Part shown: in pieces, positions 50,353-60,560 of the stretch | How the letters are laid out: each line of letters opens with the position of its first letter | How positions within the stretch are numbered: the stretch's first letter is position 1 | Assembly: GCA_003342895.1 (NCBI GenBank) | Contig: PTFA01000081.1 | Span: forward strand, 264,451-328,450 | Origin: Casuarius casuarius | Taxonomy: Eukaryota > Chordata > Aves > Casuariiformes > Casuariidae | DNA: 64,000 nucleotides | Direction of reading: 5' to 3' | Made by a program: the position numbers and the translations under genes | Notes under the pieces: model-generated | Database searches by the model: none | The model's input: only the letters and a program-made list of their open reading frames with translations | What the model was told of the DNA's origin: nothing

Positions 50353-52624
50353 ATCGAAGATGCAGGACTCCCTCTTTTTCTCCTGGCACCACACGAATCG
50401 TGGAAAGAGACAGGAATACCTGAAGTACCAGACCAATTTTGACCACACAGGGGCAGCAGAATCAAGACACTGCTCCGACAAGTCCTTTAACAAAAGTGAT
50501 CAGCTATTAGTGTCACAGGAGCAAACTTCCACTAGCTCTTATTTGGAGAAATAGTGCTATACCAACATTAGATAAGATGCGTGACTGATAGCTGTAAAGA
50601 ACTTCCCAAGGTTTAAGCCCTCAATTTACCAGTTTCAGTTTGCAACACTTGACTTGGGCTAACTCATTTGCTGTGATGACCCAACGTATGCTTTAAGCCT
50701 GTGCCAAAGAACAAGTTCAGCCAATGACTGCTTCCTAAGAGCTACAGAGAAAGGGTGAAGGAAAGAAAATGTTTTTCCTCATTCCCTTCACAAACTACTG
50801 TAAACCCAACTGGAGGCAAACCCCATCGGCATCGTGCTGGAAGCCTCCAAGAAACACTCTGGAGCAAAAGGGTCCAGTCCTGCCATCGTTAGTTGAAGAA
50901 GCCTTTGCAGCCTAATGGGAGCTTTGCTCAGTTGATAAGAGCAAAATTTGACCTTCCCTAAAAGCAGGATGAATAGATAACTGATAGCAACAGGTACAAG
51001 TGGAGGGCCTGATCTGCTTCCCTCTTGCACGAGTAATTCAGAAACGACTGTGCCAGTGCCCAAGTGCAGCAGCCAGTGTTTCTATTTATGCAGTCCAGCA
51101 GCCAGGGGGACAGAAACGAGCATGGAATCACAAAGATACAAGGTCAGCCCTGCCACGCTTCAGGGAAGAGATAGCACAAGATCCTCCACCACCACCCCAT
51201 AGTCCTCTACAACAGAGTGATATCCCATGACAATCTGGGGTCCCTTGTGCAAAGAACTTACCTCAAGGCAGCAGAGCATCTCAGACATTTTACAATGCCA
51301 AAATTCAGGTAGCTTAGAGCCTACAGGCTGCATAGCCCATACTACACAGCACCCACTTGTCAAAACATCCAGCGAAAGACTTCCGCAGTATTCAGATGGA
51401 GCAAACAAGAGGCAGCACAAGAAAACAAACACCAGATGGAATGGAGGAGTAGGGTGGCTAAGAAAAAACCTCTGTGGTCTGGGGACCCCACAAAACCTCT
51501 CTTTGAGGAAACAGGCTGAATGGCAGGCATGGCAGGGAGAGGCGAGATAGGAGATGATGAATTTTCTGTCTTGTTCCAGAGCCCTGCAGGGACCCCACTC
51601 CAAAGCTGGCGCTGCCCATTCCTGCACACCCCTGCTGAGCTGTCCTAACTCCCTGCAGGATGAACTTTGGGGCTAAGATCTTGGAGGGACGAAGAGAACC
51701 TGCCTGTCCCAGAAAGCTGCCACAGAACAAGCAGCACTTCACATGAGCCAACAGGGAACACACATGGACACCATCAGCCTCCGCAGCTTGTATTAAGGAA
51801 AATTGTGACTTCTAGAGCTTCACTGCACAAGCAAGCAAATCGCTGTAAATTAATTAGCTGCCCTCCTCTAAACCAAAACACGTTTCTGCAGCCAGGTGTG
51901 AGGCAGGAAAAGGTGAAGCACTGGCTAAGGGCAAAGCATACTAGGGGCAAAATGATTCACCCACAACATTAAACAAGGTTGTCGGGGAATGAATACGTGC
52001 AAACTTCAGAGGAGAAGAGCAGCATGTATGCGCCACACACATTTTCAGCTGGCTGTGACCATTAAACTGAACAGGGAGTCATCTGCCTTAATCATTACTA
52101 TTATATTTATTATTCATTAACCACATACATTATTTAAATTAAAACTATGGATCCTGGAAGCCAGCGTGAGACACTGGCTGCCCTCAGTTTCTGACAGCTG
52201 GCAAGAGCTTGCCTTCTGGTACTGCCAACCAGAACTCCTAAACAAGTCAGATCTGATCTTGGTCTGCCTTAAACATAACATTTTGATAGTAATGTCTTTT
52301 CCCTATTTTTGTCCAGCCTTTGTGGTTGATGAGCTGAGATTTTTTTCTTCCTTCACCAGATGGCTAAAAGTTAGCTCAAAAGCAAAATCTGAGGTTCTCA
52401 TGGGATAACAGGACTCAAGAAGTCAGATCTTTAGAAAAAAATTTTGGTACCACAAGATATTCAATAAATCACTAGCCTTGGCCAATGCTCATACGTCATA
52501 TTTTCTAGATGCAGTAATTGTTCTTGTTTCTCTCTTTCACACTTTAATTAGCCAAACTTTCCCCTCCCATACAGTAATTGAGAAGGACATGGTATTTCAC
52601 CTGAGGCCTAAAGTAACTCCTCTT
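50353..52624. other. unique DNA, GC-richer at 51000-51800
   Basis: 51000-51800 is less AT-rich and gives overlapping ORFs on both strands of up to 155 codons. None has a recognisable domain. No repeat or RNA is called. Confidence 0.45.
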
Positions 52625-52718
52625 GAGCACAGAGGAACTCTTTGATGCAACAGGAAGTTTAACCAAGGTCTTCTGAGTCGCAACCAGGTGCCAGAGCTAC
52701 AGCACCATCTTCTTCTGT
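52625..52718. repeat. decayed L3/CR1- or MIR3-type relic
   Basis: 'taaccaaggtcttctgagtc' plus 'gcaaccaggtgccagagcta' plus 'cagcaccatcttctt' matches in order the remembered tail 'aacccaggtctcctgagtcccagtccagtgctctaaccactagaccatcctt'. Confidence 0.45.
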
Positions 52719-53173
52719 ATCTGCATGCAAGACGAACACCTCTTAACCTCTGCACTTCCACTACTGACATTTGAACAGCTCAGCATGCATGACAGCACCT
52801 TTAACCTTTCAGACATGATTGTTAAAACAAAGAGGATTAGAAGAAACTACCACTACTACAGACCCAATCTCCTGCATTCTCGTATTCATCCCTTTTAGTC
52901 ATTCTCAGGATAGAGGCTGCTTACTGAGCCCTTTTAAGCATCCTGAACTACCACTCAGTGACTAAATCTCAGCTGGGAAGAAACAAACTGGATAAACACA
53001 GTGCCTAGTGAGATTTTTTTCAAAAGATATTAATGGGAATGAAGTAGAAGATACTTTGAAGACCCTGCCAGGTACCTATCCCCATTTTATGATGTGTAAT
53101 ACCTTAAAAACCTAGACTCCTAATCTGTCAAGCTGTATCACAAGTAATCACAGGAATCTACTATCTAATCTAT
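52719..53173. other. unique DNA
   Basis: Nothing recognised. Confidence 0.5.
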
Positions 53174-53203
53174 AGAGTTAAAGAGCCAGAGCTCTTTAAC
53201 TTT
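53174..53203. other. perfect 11-bp hairpin with 4-nt loop
   Basis: AGTTAAAGAGC at 53176-53186 and GCTCTTTAACT at 53191-53201 surround the loop CAGA. One G-T wobble and one further A-T pair extend the stem outward. The loop size and stem suit an RNA hairpin if transcribed. An A23 tract begins 53 bp downstream. Confidence 0.7.
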
Positions 53204-53255
53204 CCTGGTTAGGAAGTGCTATGACATTGTTATTAAAAATCATGACAATGCTAAT

Positions 53256-53278
53256 AAAAAAAAAAAAAAAAAAAAAAA
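53256..53278 (+). repeat. A23 homopolymer
   Basis: Twenty-three A directly following 'gacaatgctaat', which includes an AATAAA-like junction. It could be the tail of a retroposed transcript whose body includes the hairpin at 53174-53203. No source is recognised. Confidence 0.85.
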
Positions 53279-54796
53279 CTCAACACTGGATGACAACTAT
53301 AATTGAACATTAAAAGAAGAAGAAAGGTCTGAACCATAATGCTCAGATCTAAACTCTTCAAAAGCTCTAGGTTTTTGATTCTATTGCGCCTCATTCCTAT
53401 AGAACTGTGATATATCTAAAGACAAGTTTTTCTTCAATTTTTCCTCCTTTTTTAGACGGTATTGTATGGCAAAGCTCTTCCCATTTTTTGAGATTCTTTT
53501 ATAAAGGGATAAAAAAAGAGAGAAAAATATTTCTGAAAAAATACAGAAAATGACATTTTTAAAACAATAAAATTGTGATGGAAAGACAAGGGCAAACATA
53601 TGATTCACGATTACTTTTAACTTTGATTTAATTCAGGGTAGGTAACATATGGGGACAAGATATGCCTATAACTTACCTTTAAACTGTTCATGGCCACATG
53701 ATTTCTTTCAAATTATTAGTAGATAACCCTGAGACATGTGTTACATGGCCTGCCAAAACTATTCATTTTCCTCAGTGAGGGAATATTTCCACTAAATATG
53801 TTAGCTTTCATTTTGACAAAGTTCCAATTAATAAAATGAAATTTAATATGAACATTATGCATCCCCTTTGCAATTCCTTGTTTACATACTGTGGTACATT
53901 TCTGGAAGGATAAGGAACCCCTTGGCTTATACTCCTATAAACCTGCTTGGTCGTCAAGAAAGAGCTGGATGAAGCATGCAAGAAAACTGAGAACAGTTAA
54001 CTTTTATACAGTGCGGTTCTCAGTTCTTGAGTGTCAGTAAAATAACAAAAGATGTCCCAAGAGAGCCTAAAGAAAAAAAAAAGGAACCTTTCTTCAGCTA
54101 TAGTTTTTCTTAACAATAATTACACATTCCTCTTGACTAGCAATTCTGCTGTACCAAATGACTATAGTATCAGCTTTTCCATGTTCAAGCAGCAGATTTA
54201 CTAGGCTAGTACTCACCTGCTTTTCCACATCAATATGAAACAAGTTTCAAACAAAGGCAAGCACTACGTTGTTATTGCTGTAGTTTTGGTGAATGCTTGG
54301 AGCTGTCCAAGACACACAAACAAAGCAGTATTGTATTGCCTAGACTGTAAAGTCTTTAACCATATGGGAGACAAACCAAAAAAATTACTGAAAACTCTCA
54401 CATGCATAAAATAACACAGAGAGAAGTTCGCAAGGTCAGGTCTAACTCACTAGCTTTGGATCCTGTACATCAGGTACAGAGCCAAGTGGACTACTGATTT
54501 TATATCTTGCCTTTGCAGTGTAGATTTCATACAGCTAATTCAGGTGTTGATTTTGGCCTTAATGTCAAATCTCTTGCGTACATCGTTACCTTACGAACTT
54601 CATCACAAAACGCCCATTACTTGTTCATCTGCTGTGAATAAGTTTGCCATGTAAAAACCCCCACTAAATTATCCTCAGCTTTAAATCAGCACATGGTCAT
54701 CATGTGTAACATGATGTGGAGTGAATCTCTTTGTTAGAAAAGTTAATTGGTAAAGAAACTACAAGTGGTAAGCGAATTAATGAAGGTAAAATATAA
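53279..54796. other. unique AT-rich DNA
   Basis: No gene or repeat family is recognised. Confidence 0.5.
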
Positions 54797-54850
54797 GTGT
54801 GCGCGCGTGTGTGTGTGTGTAAATATATAGATATGCATACACACACACGC
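54797..54850. repeat. (GT)n ... (AC)n inverted microsatellite
   Basis: 'gtgtgcgcgcgtgtgtgtgt' runs to 54820. An 18-bp AT-rich spacer follows, then ACACACACACGC at 54839-54850. This is the exact inverse of GCGTGTGTGTGT at 54805-54816. Both arms alternate purine and pyrimidine, so Z-DNA and cruciform forms are possible. Confidence 0.85.
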
Positions 54851-55439
54851 TACATTTCATTTTACTGGCAGTAACATCTCTGCAAACAAATTTACAAGAA
54901 TATTCTACCACATGTAGTGCCAGCTGGTGTCACTGAATTCAACCAGGACTATTTACACCGTTATAAGGATCCGTGGGATCTACTGTTTGGTTACAAAGTC
55001 TCTCAAAAATGTACTGCATGTTCAGCATTTTTCATAAAGAGAACATGAAAAGAAAAATAAAAATCAGCGATGTAATTTCACACTGAAAGAGCCATCAGTA
55101 TCTGTTACCAGGCTCGTCTAATCCCAGATTTGGTAGGTGTGGCTGGTGATGCTTAGAAGATATTTTTGAGTCGAGAGTATGCCAACAGTATCCCAAAACC
55201 TCAATTAAAAAGATCCTCACATCTTGCTTTCATCACCTGTGTGAGATCCAGGCAGATCCTGCCGCTCTGGCTGTGGTCTAACGCCCCAAGTACACTTCTA
55301 TGCAGCTGCGAAGAAGTCATGTACAAGTTTAACAGAAACTAGAAGTTCAGCAATATACGTGAACACAGATCAGATAAGCGCAAAGTGACTGAGTTCTCCG
55401 GGCTGCAATGGTTACTTTAAAGCAGGTGGGAATGCCTCC
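54851..55439. other. unique DNA
   Basis: Nothing recognised. G+C and CpG begin to rise near 55370. Confidence 0.5.
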
Positions 55440-55710
55440 TCTGGGGAAAGAGGCCGCTGAGGGAGCAGAGGCACGGGGCCTCCTCACCACCACCCCGCCG
55501 CCTCGCTTCCCTCGGGGCGCCGGCTGAGGCAGAGCAAACCCTGCCACTGCAGCCCCGGCAGGGCACCACCACAGCTTTCCCCGAGACCAGTACAGCTGCA
55601 CCGCTCCGGTTCAAACTGGGGACCAGGAATTGAATCACTGGTTAGAAAGCACTAGCAAAACCGCCCGGATCACACACAGCCACGTGGCTATGCTGCCGCC
55701 ATTATCCGAA
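55440..55710. promoter_or_regulatory. CpG-rich block, left part of promoter region
   Basis: G+C and CpG content is high at 55450-55615, with a CCGCCGCCTCG-type run and GGGGCGCCGG. A YY1-like GCCGCCAT lies at 55695-55702. The overlapping minus-strand ORFs here are proline-, alanine- and arginine-rich, as expected from GC-rich sequence, and are not called as genes. Confidence 0.5.
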
Positions 55711-56239
55711 GGAGAAACCACTCGGGTACAAGCTGCAGTCAAATGAGTTGTTACCAAGAGAAAATGATCAAAGCAGAGAGGAGAAATGTGCATAATTCAC
55801 AGGGAAAAATCACCCTCAGAAACAGTGGGAGAGACAAACATACCGCCTTGCCGCCAAGACCGCCACCTGGAGAGGCCACAGCCTTTTCTGAGGCAGCCTT
55901 TCCTGCCTCAACTCCTTCTGAGGCAGTTACATGTTTTCTAGGAAAAAAAAAAAATCAATTCTTACTTTTTTGAGTAATAAAACCAGCATGATCAGATTGA
56001 CTGTCCTGTCAAAACTTAACCAAAAATGTAGACACCAACCATCCTAGAGAATTACGTGGAGGCAGGCTGTGGCACAGGAAGCCTCCCATCCACCCGCTGT
56101 ATTATCCCTTGGGGAAGCGTGACTGCTACTGTCTGCCAAGGTGAACATTTCTGATTTTCAGAGGGAAACATATTCTTGCAAGGGCTTGCACGCCCTTCTC
56201 AGGGGCTGGCTTTGCTGCCTCTTCCCATGGCAAGTACCG
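55711..56239. other. transition DNA between two CpG-rich blocks
   Basis: An A12 tract lies at about 55941-55952. No strong feature. It could be part of a transcribed region of the minus-strand transcript proposed from about 56.3 kb. Confidence 0.4.
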
Positions 56240-56284
56240 GGAGATTTTTAAAGGCCGATGGCAGTTAAGACCTTGACCCGCCAT
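56126..56284 (-). CDS. possible small ORF at a YY1-ATG start
   Basis: A 52-codon frame starts at the ATG embedded in the minus-strand YY1 motif (CAAGATGGCGG) and begins MAGQGLNCHRPLKIS. It was chosen only because of that ATG context. No known domain, no signal peptide or membrane segment. Only two weak splice-donor candidates lie inside it (AAG|GTCTTA and CCG|GTACTT). It may be a 5' leader peptide, the first exon of a spliced protein, or meaningless. Confidence 0.15.
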   Translation of the reverse strand: MAGQGLNCHRPLKISRYLPWEEAAKPAPEKGVQALARICFPLKIRNVHLGRQ

Positions 56285-56540
56285 CTTGTCCCACCAAACG
56301 CCTGCAGCAGCATAGCGCCCCCACACCGCCTTGGGCCTCCGGCTCTCTGATGGAAACGACGGGAGCACCTCCTAAACCCCGTTATTTTTCAACACGCCGT
56401 GAGGATCTCGGCCAAGTAGATGAGGAGGAGGTAAATCTGCAGCCGGAGCAGCGCTGGCGCTGTGAGTACCTCAGGGAGGCGCCTCCACGACTCCCAAAAT
56501 GGCGGCCGGGCGCGGAGGGGCCCCTCAGCGGGCGGGAATG
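56240..56540. promoter_or_regulatory. CpG-rich block with head-to-head YY1 motifs; probable divergent promoter
   Basis: Two strong YY1-type motifs face away from each other: minus-strand CAAGATGGCGG at 56278-56288 and plus-strand AAAATGGCGGC at 56496-56506. In vertebrate promoters this motif commonly lies just downstream of the start site in the sense direction. The pair thus predicts transcription leftward from about 56.3 kb and rightward from about 56.48 kb. CpG dinucleotides are clustered between and around them. No TATA box is evident, as is usual for such promoters. Confidence 0.55.
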
Positions 56541-56597
56541 GAGAATATTTTCATGATGAAAAATCCACACATTAACAAGGCCTTCCTCTTCCCATAA
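56499..56597 (+). CDS. possible small ORF at a YY1-ATG start
   Basis: A 32-codon frame begins at the ATG inside the plus-strand YY1 motif (MAAGRGGAPQRAGMENI...) and ends at TAA before any GT dinucleotide. It therefore cannot continue into a later exon from this ATG. If transcribed it is either an upstream ORF/micropeptide or incidental. A near-ideal splice donor, TAG|GTAAGTA, occurs downstream at 56906/56907, consistent with a non-coding first exon. Confidence 0.15.
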   Translation: MAAGRGGAPQRAGMENIFMMKNPHINKAFLFP

Positions 56598-58473
56598 CCC
56601 CTGCCTTTAGGTGTACTAGGTATGTAGGTATATGTAGGTATACCTATAGTAGTTGTATATAGGTATATACTGTGGCGCACGGTTTTGGTACTTGATACCG
56701 TGGCCACAGAATAGCCATGGTGCTGCGAAACAGAAGCTGGCAGGTCAAACAAAATGAAAAAGCGAATTTTTTTAGTGGTAAAGCAGATGTCTTTAATGCT
56801 AAAGCACCAGTCATCTGGGCTATTCGAAACCAAATGTTGTAGGGGTCTTTTACCATCGTCTGAAGTAGTCCCTATTTCACAAATGGTTCCATGCATGTAA
56901 ATGTAGGTAAGTAAAGTTGTGTTGAAGTTTCTCCCTGAGTTATACCAGTCTCAGTCCAGGGAAAAAGTCCAGACTTTTTTTTTTCCCCCCTAGTCTATTT
57001 TTCCCTATTATAAAACTCTACAAAATAGCCATCAAGGTATAAACACTAGTGGCCTTCTAAGAGTAAGATTTCAAAGTGCTTCCAGACTTTCAAGCAGACC
57101 ATTAAATCATCTGCAAGCGCAAGGGTTACTTTAGGTGGCATGGAGAAATTAAAATCCAAAGAGTAATTTCAGTGTTTAATTTATAGTCTTCTAACAAGTG
57201 TTCATTCATAATTCTCTAATATTTGAGAGAGTACGGCTATGCTTAAATTTTGGGCCCTGATCCCATCAAAAAAGGATAAAATACTTGTTAATTTAATTGT
57301 ACAGGATCTGACTACAATTATTGGACATTGTCTTTTCATCTTATAGTTGACATTGATGGTTGCTAAATTTTTTCTTATTATTCCTATCATTCCTGTTCAA
57401 AACCTAAAATTCCTCAACTAAGCAAAACATCCCTAATGTATTTTATTATGTTAATCAATAGGTCGATCACTATTGCATCTTCTGGAGAATAAAACCCACC
57501 ACCAGACTCTTTCTGATCCTCATTTTAGTAATTTCTATCAAATAAGGTCTTCATCTGCTTAAGATCATTTTCATGTCTCACCTCAGTTTATCTTCAGTCA
57601 GGTCTTTCTCTCATTTTCACCTTCCTATAAAATATTGAGTCATCACGATGAATATTTTTCCCCCTGTGGTCATGCGTGAGATTGTTTGGATAAGATAGCA
57701 ATTGTTTTACGTTGTTTTTCATGAGCTAAACACCACCTTCAGTTTTTAAGTAGCATTCCTAAAGAAAAATCCTGTTTAACCATCAATGACATGCAATGGC
57801 CCCCATCCATATTTTCTTACTGGTCTTTTGTAATAGGTCTATAGAGTTGCCAGCATCAGAGTGGTGTTTTAACAGTGAAATCTCATGTTCCCGCTTTCTC
57901 TGAGTACTCTGTTATTTCCTTCAGACTACAAAATCAAGATAGGTAGGTTTGCTGAAGTGCCAACAGGATTTTTTTCCCCTCCCAACAGCATGAATGTCTT
58001 TATTGTTCATTAAATACCTTTTTGTAAAAACTGACCAATCATATTTCTGTAGCATTAATGTTAGAAGCCTGTAGGATTGTGCAGATTATGTAGAAAAAAT
58101 ATTTTTTCTATTTTTGTACTCCACGACTCCATCCTGTTAGATCTACCAACTTAGTAAAACAACCCACTTAAAATTATTCATTGTTTTTAAGCACGGTGAG
58201 GTACCCCAGTAGGATTAGCCATTTTAACTACAGGTTCTCTAGGCAGAGAAGAACTCATAATTCATTGTCTGCTTAAGGAGATCTCTAAGGAGAAGATTTT
58301 TACTTCTTCATCTTGTTTGCTCTGCTGATTGATTGGCGTGTAGCTCCTTATATAACTATATCTATGGCACAATGTTATAATAGCAAGGAAAACAAAATTA
58401 TTACCTACGCCTGACATTTCCTCAGCAATACTTGGGAAATATTGTCCCTGAAAAACACAGAACAGGGGGTTAC
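56541..58473. other. AT-rich DNA right of the promoter
   Basis: A TAGGTAT-type short repeat lies at 56616-56670, including the palindrome TAGGTATACCTA at 56635-56646. The donor-like TAG|GTAAGTA is at 56904-56913. Beyond about 57 kb nothing is recognised. If the + strand transcript exists, this would be its first intron. Confidence 0.4.
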
Positions 58474-58497
58474 AATTAACACTAAGAAGTGTTAATT
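58474..58497. other. 10-bp perfect inverted repeat, 4-nt spacer
   Basis: AATTAACACT at 58474-58483 and AGTGTTAATT at 58488-58497 with spacer AAGA. The arms resemble mirrored NKX/T-half-site-like CACTT/TTAA elements. Confidence 0.65.
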
Positions 58498-58959
58498 AGA
58501 CAGAGCTGGAATGACTTATTATAAAGCAGAGGGTATTTTACTTTTCCATGTCTCACAACAGTATAGCTTCCTGAGTGAAGTCAGGGGCTCTGTGCATGTA
58601 GTTGGAAGTGAGGAAATTTATAACCCCTTGTTGCTATACTTTAGCACTGAATAAGTACTTATTAACAAGCATATTCTTTGGCTCATGTTGGTGTATATTC
58701 AGGACATAGGGTCTTTCTTGCCATTGTTAGAGCTCTGCTCGAAACTCTGAGGAATTTGACACATTTTAATGAATGAGGACAGAGTCCAGGAGAGCTTTCC
58801 TGCAACAGAGATTGCAGGCTTAATTAGGACCCTTATTAAAAATAAATACTCAAGTAGTACAAAAGTCTGCAAATCAAGCCCTATGTGTCTCAAACTGAGC
58901 AACTGAAACTGGAGACTGTCGATATTAGTGGTCACTTTCTAAAAATACAAATTGTTTGG
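58498..58959. other. unique AT-rich DNA
   Basis: Nothing recognised. Confidence 0.5.
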
Positions 58960-59055
58960 ACTAGCTCTGGATCACACAGTGTTGATAAATCAGGAGTAGA
59001 ATTCAGAATACATACCAAGCTTTCTGAGACCCATGTGTAGTTTTCACTACAAAAC
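58960..59055. repeat. decayed L3/CR1- or MIR3-type relic
   Basis: 'ctctggatcacacagtgttg', then 'caggagtagaattcagaata', then 'tttctgagacccatgtgtag' and 'ttttcactacaaaacc', follows the remembered order 'aggtcacacag...gcagagccaggaatagaattcag...ctcctgagtcccagtctagtgctttaaccac'. It is similar in type to the relic at 52625-52718. Confidence 0.5.
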
Positions 59056-60279
59056 CTCACAGTTTCCTTCATTTATGAGGTCCCAGTGCTCCTCTGCAAC
59101 AGCAATATCTCATTCCTATTCCATGAGAATAATCCAGTGAAAGTTAAACAAACCAACCTGTAAAGGTAAGGGATAAACATACTTTTCAAAAGACTTTGTA
59201 GAAGAAATAAATATGCTTTACTTCAAATGTACCGCAGTGAGCTGAAGTGTCTGTTACACCTTTTTTAAGAATCATTTCATTTTCAGAATAATCTCTGTGC
59301 AGATCAGGAGCCCACACCCACTGAGCACCAGCAGCATGTTGCTACCGCAGGAAGCACTTATATACTGTGCATCCTGCTTCAGGACAGTGTTTGGTTTATG
59401 AAGAAACAAAGAGTCTTGCCCAAATTAGTCCAGAATGTATAAATGTAACATTTGAGAGCCCCACTTACAACTGAAATTTAAACTGAGGGATAAAAGAGAC
59501 CAAATCATTCTCATCTGTGGCAAAATAAAACTCAACTATCACCAGTTGGTGTGATATATACTAATAAAATGTTTTCATTGTTATCTGTGCATAAAGCCTT
59601 CAAAGGCTTTAAGAAAAATAAGTACAACCTATTATTTTCAAAAAAATAAAGAGCAATACTCAGAAACCAAACAGCAAAGCACTTTAAAAAATTGGTATTT
59701 TCTGTATACATGATTTAAAAAGAAAAAAGAAAAAAAAAACACAACAGTAGGTTGGGGGAGAGCAAAAAAATGAAAATATTTAAAATTTAACATATGATGT
59801 GAGGATGTCTAGAAAAAATGTCCTGCTGAGGACAAAAATTTCATGGAAATTTCTTTTTTGATGTAACACAGTTAATCCTTAGATTGCTAGAGCATAAGTT
59901 TCAGCGAAGGCTGGAAGGAAAAAAAAGATTTGTGATACCATAAACATCTGCAAAGCAAAAGAGACAGTCAGCAAAGATGGCTGTGTGCAAAATATTTATT
60001 GATGCATTTTGGATGCCAGATGGCTGGAGGGAGTTCCAGCAGGCAATTTCTTAATGAGAGAGCCTCTGCCCAATATCATCAACATCCATCAACACAGCTT
60101 CTGCCCTGCTGAGGCATCCAAGAAAACCAGAGACTTTACCAATGACTTCACCAAATCAGTCTCAGCTTTTTACAATTTATGGAACAATTGCTGCTCAGCC
60201 CATCTAAGCAGGACTAACTTTGCTTAGGCATTTCAGTGATGAGCAATAATGTAACAGCGGAGATAAAAACCCCTACAAT
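59056..60279. other. unique AT-rich DNA
   Basis: An A-rich tract lies at about 59717-59740. A weak MIR-like block occurs around 59400-59440 ('aaagagtcttgcccaaatta') and is too short to call. Confidence 0.5.
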
Positions 60280-60560
60280 ACTCCCTTAGCTCCGCGGTCG
60301 GCCCTGCTTTTGAGAACACACCTATCTCTCATTACTCTGTCACTGCTTAGCAGAGCCATCTCCCACTCCACAGCGGAGTAAGACACTTTGCCACACTGTT
60401 CTGCAATTAGAAACGATCCTGCTAGCTAACTACGCCGATGTATTTGCCTTACTTGGGTCGCGAGCACTTTCCACATCAAAGATGTAGGCATCGCCCTTGC
60501 ATACTGAGATAAGGCAAGTTCTTTGTGCGGTGACCAGTGTACCAGACGCTGAAAAATAGC
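60280..60560. promoter_or_regulatory. small CpG cluster in AT-rich DNA
   Basis: CCGCGGTCGG at about 60292-60301 and further CpGs at 60373, 60412, 60434 and 60459-60461 (GTCGCGAGC) stand out from CpG-poor surroundings. It is too weak for a CpG island. It may be a distal regulatory element, or simply chance. Confidence 0.25.

Noticed and set aside
51160..51763. Cluster of minus-strand frames up to 155 codons
   Set aside because: Overlapping open frames on both strands in a GC-richer patch. No domain or codon pattern favours one.
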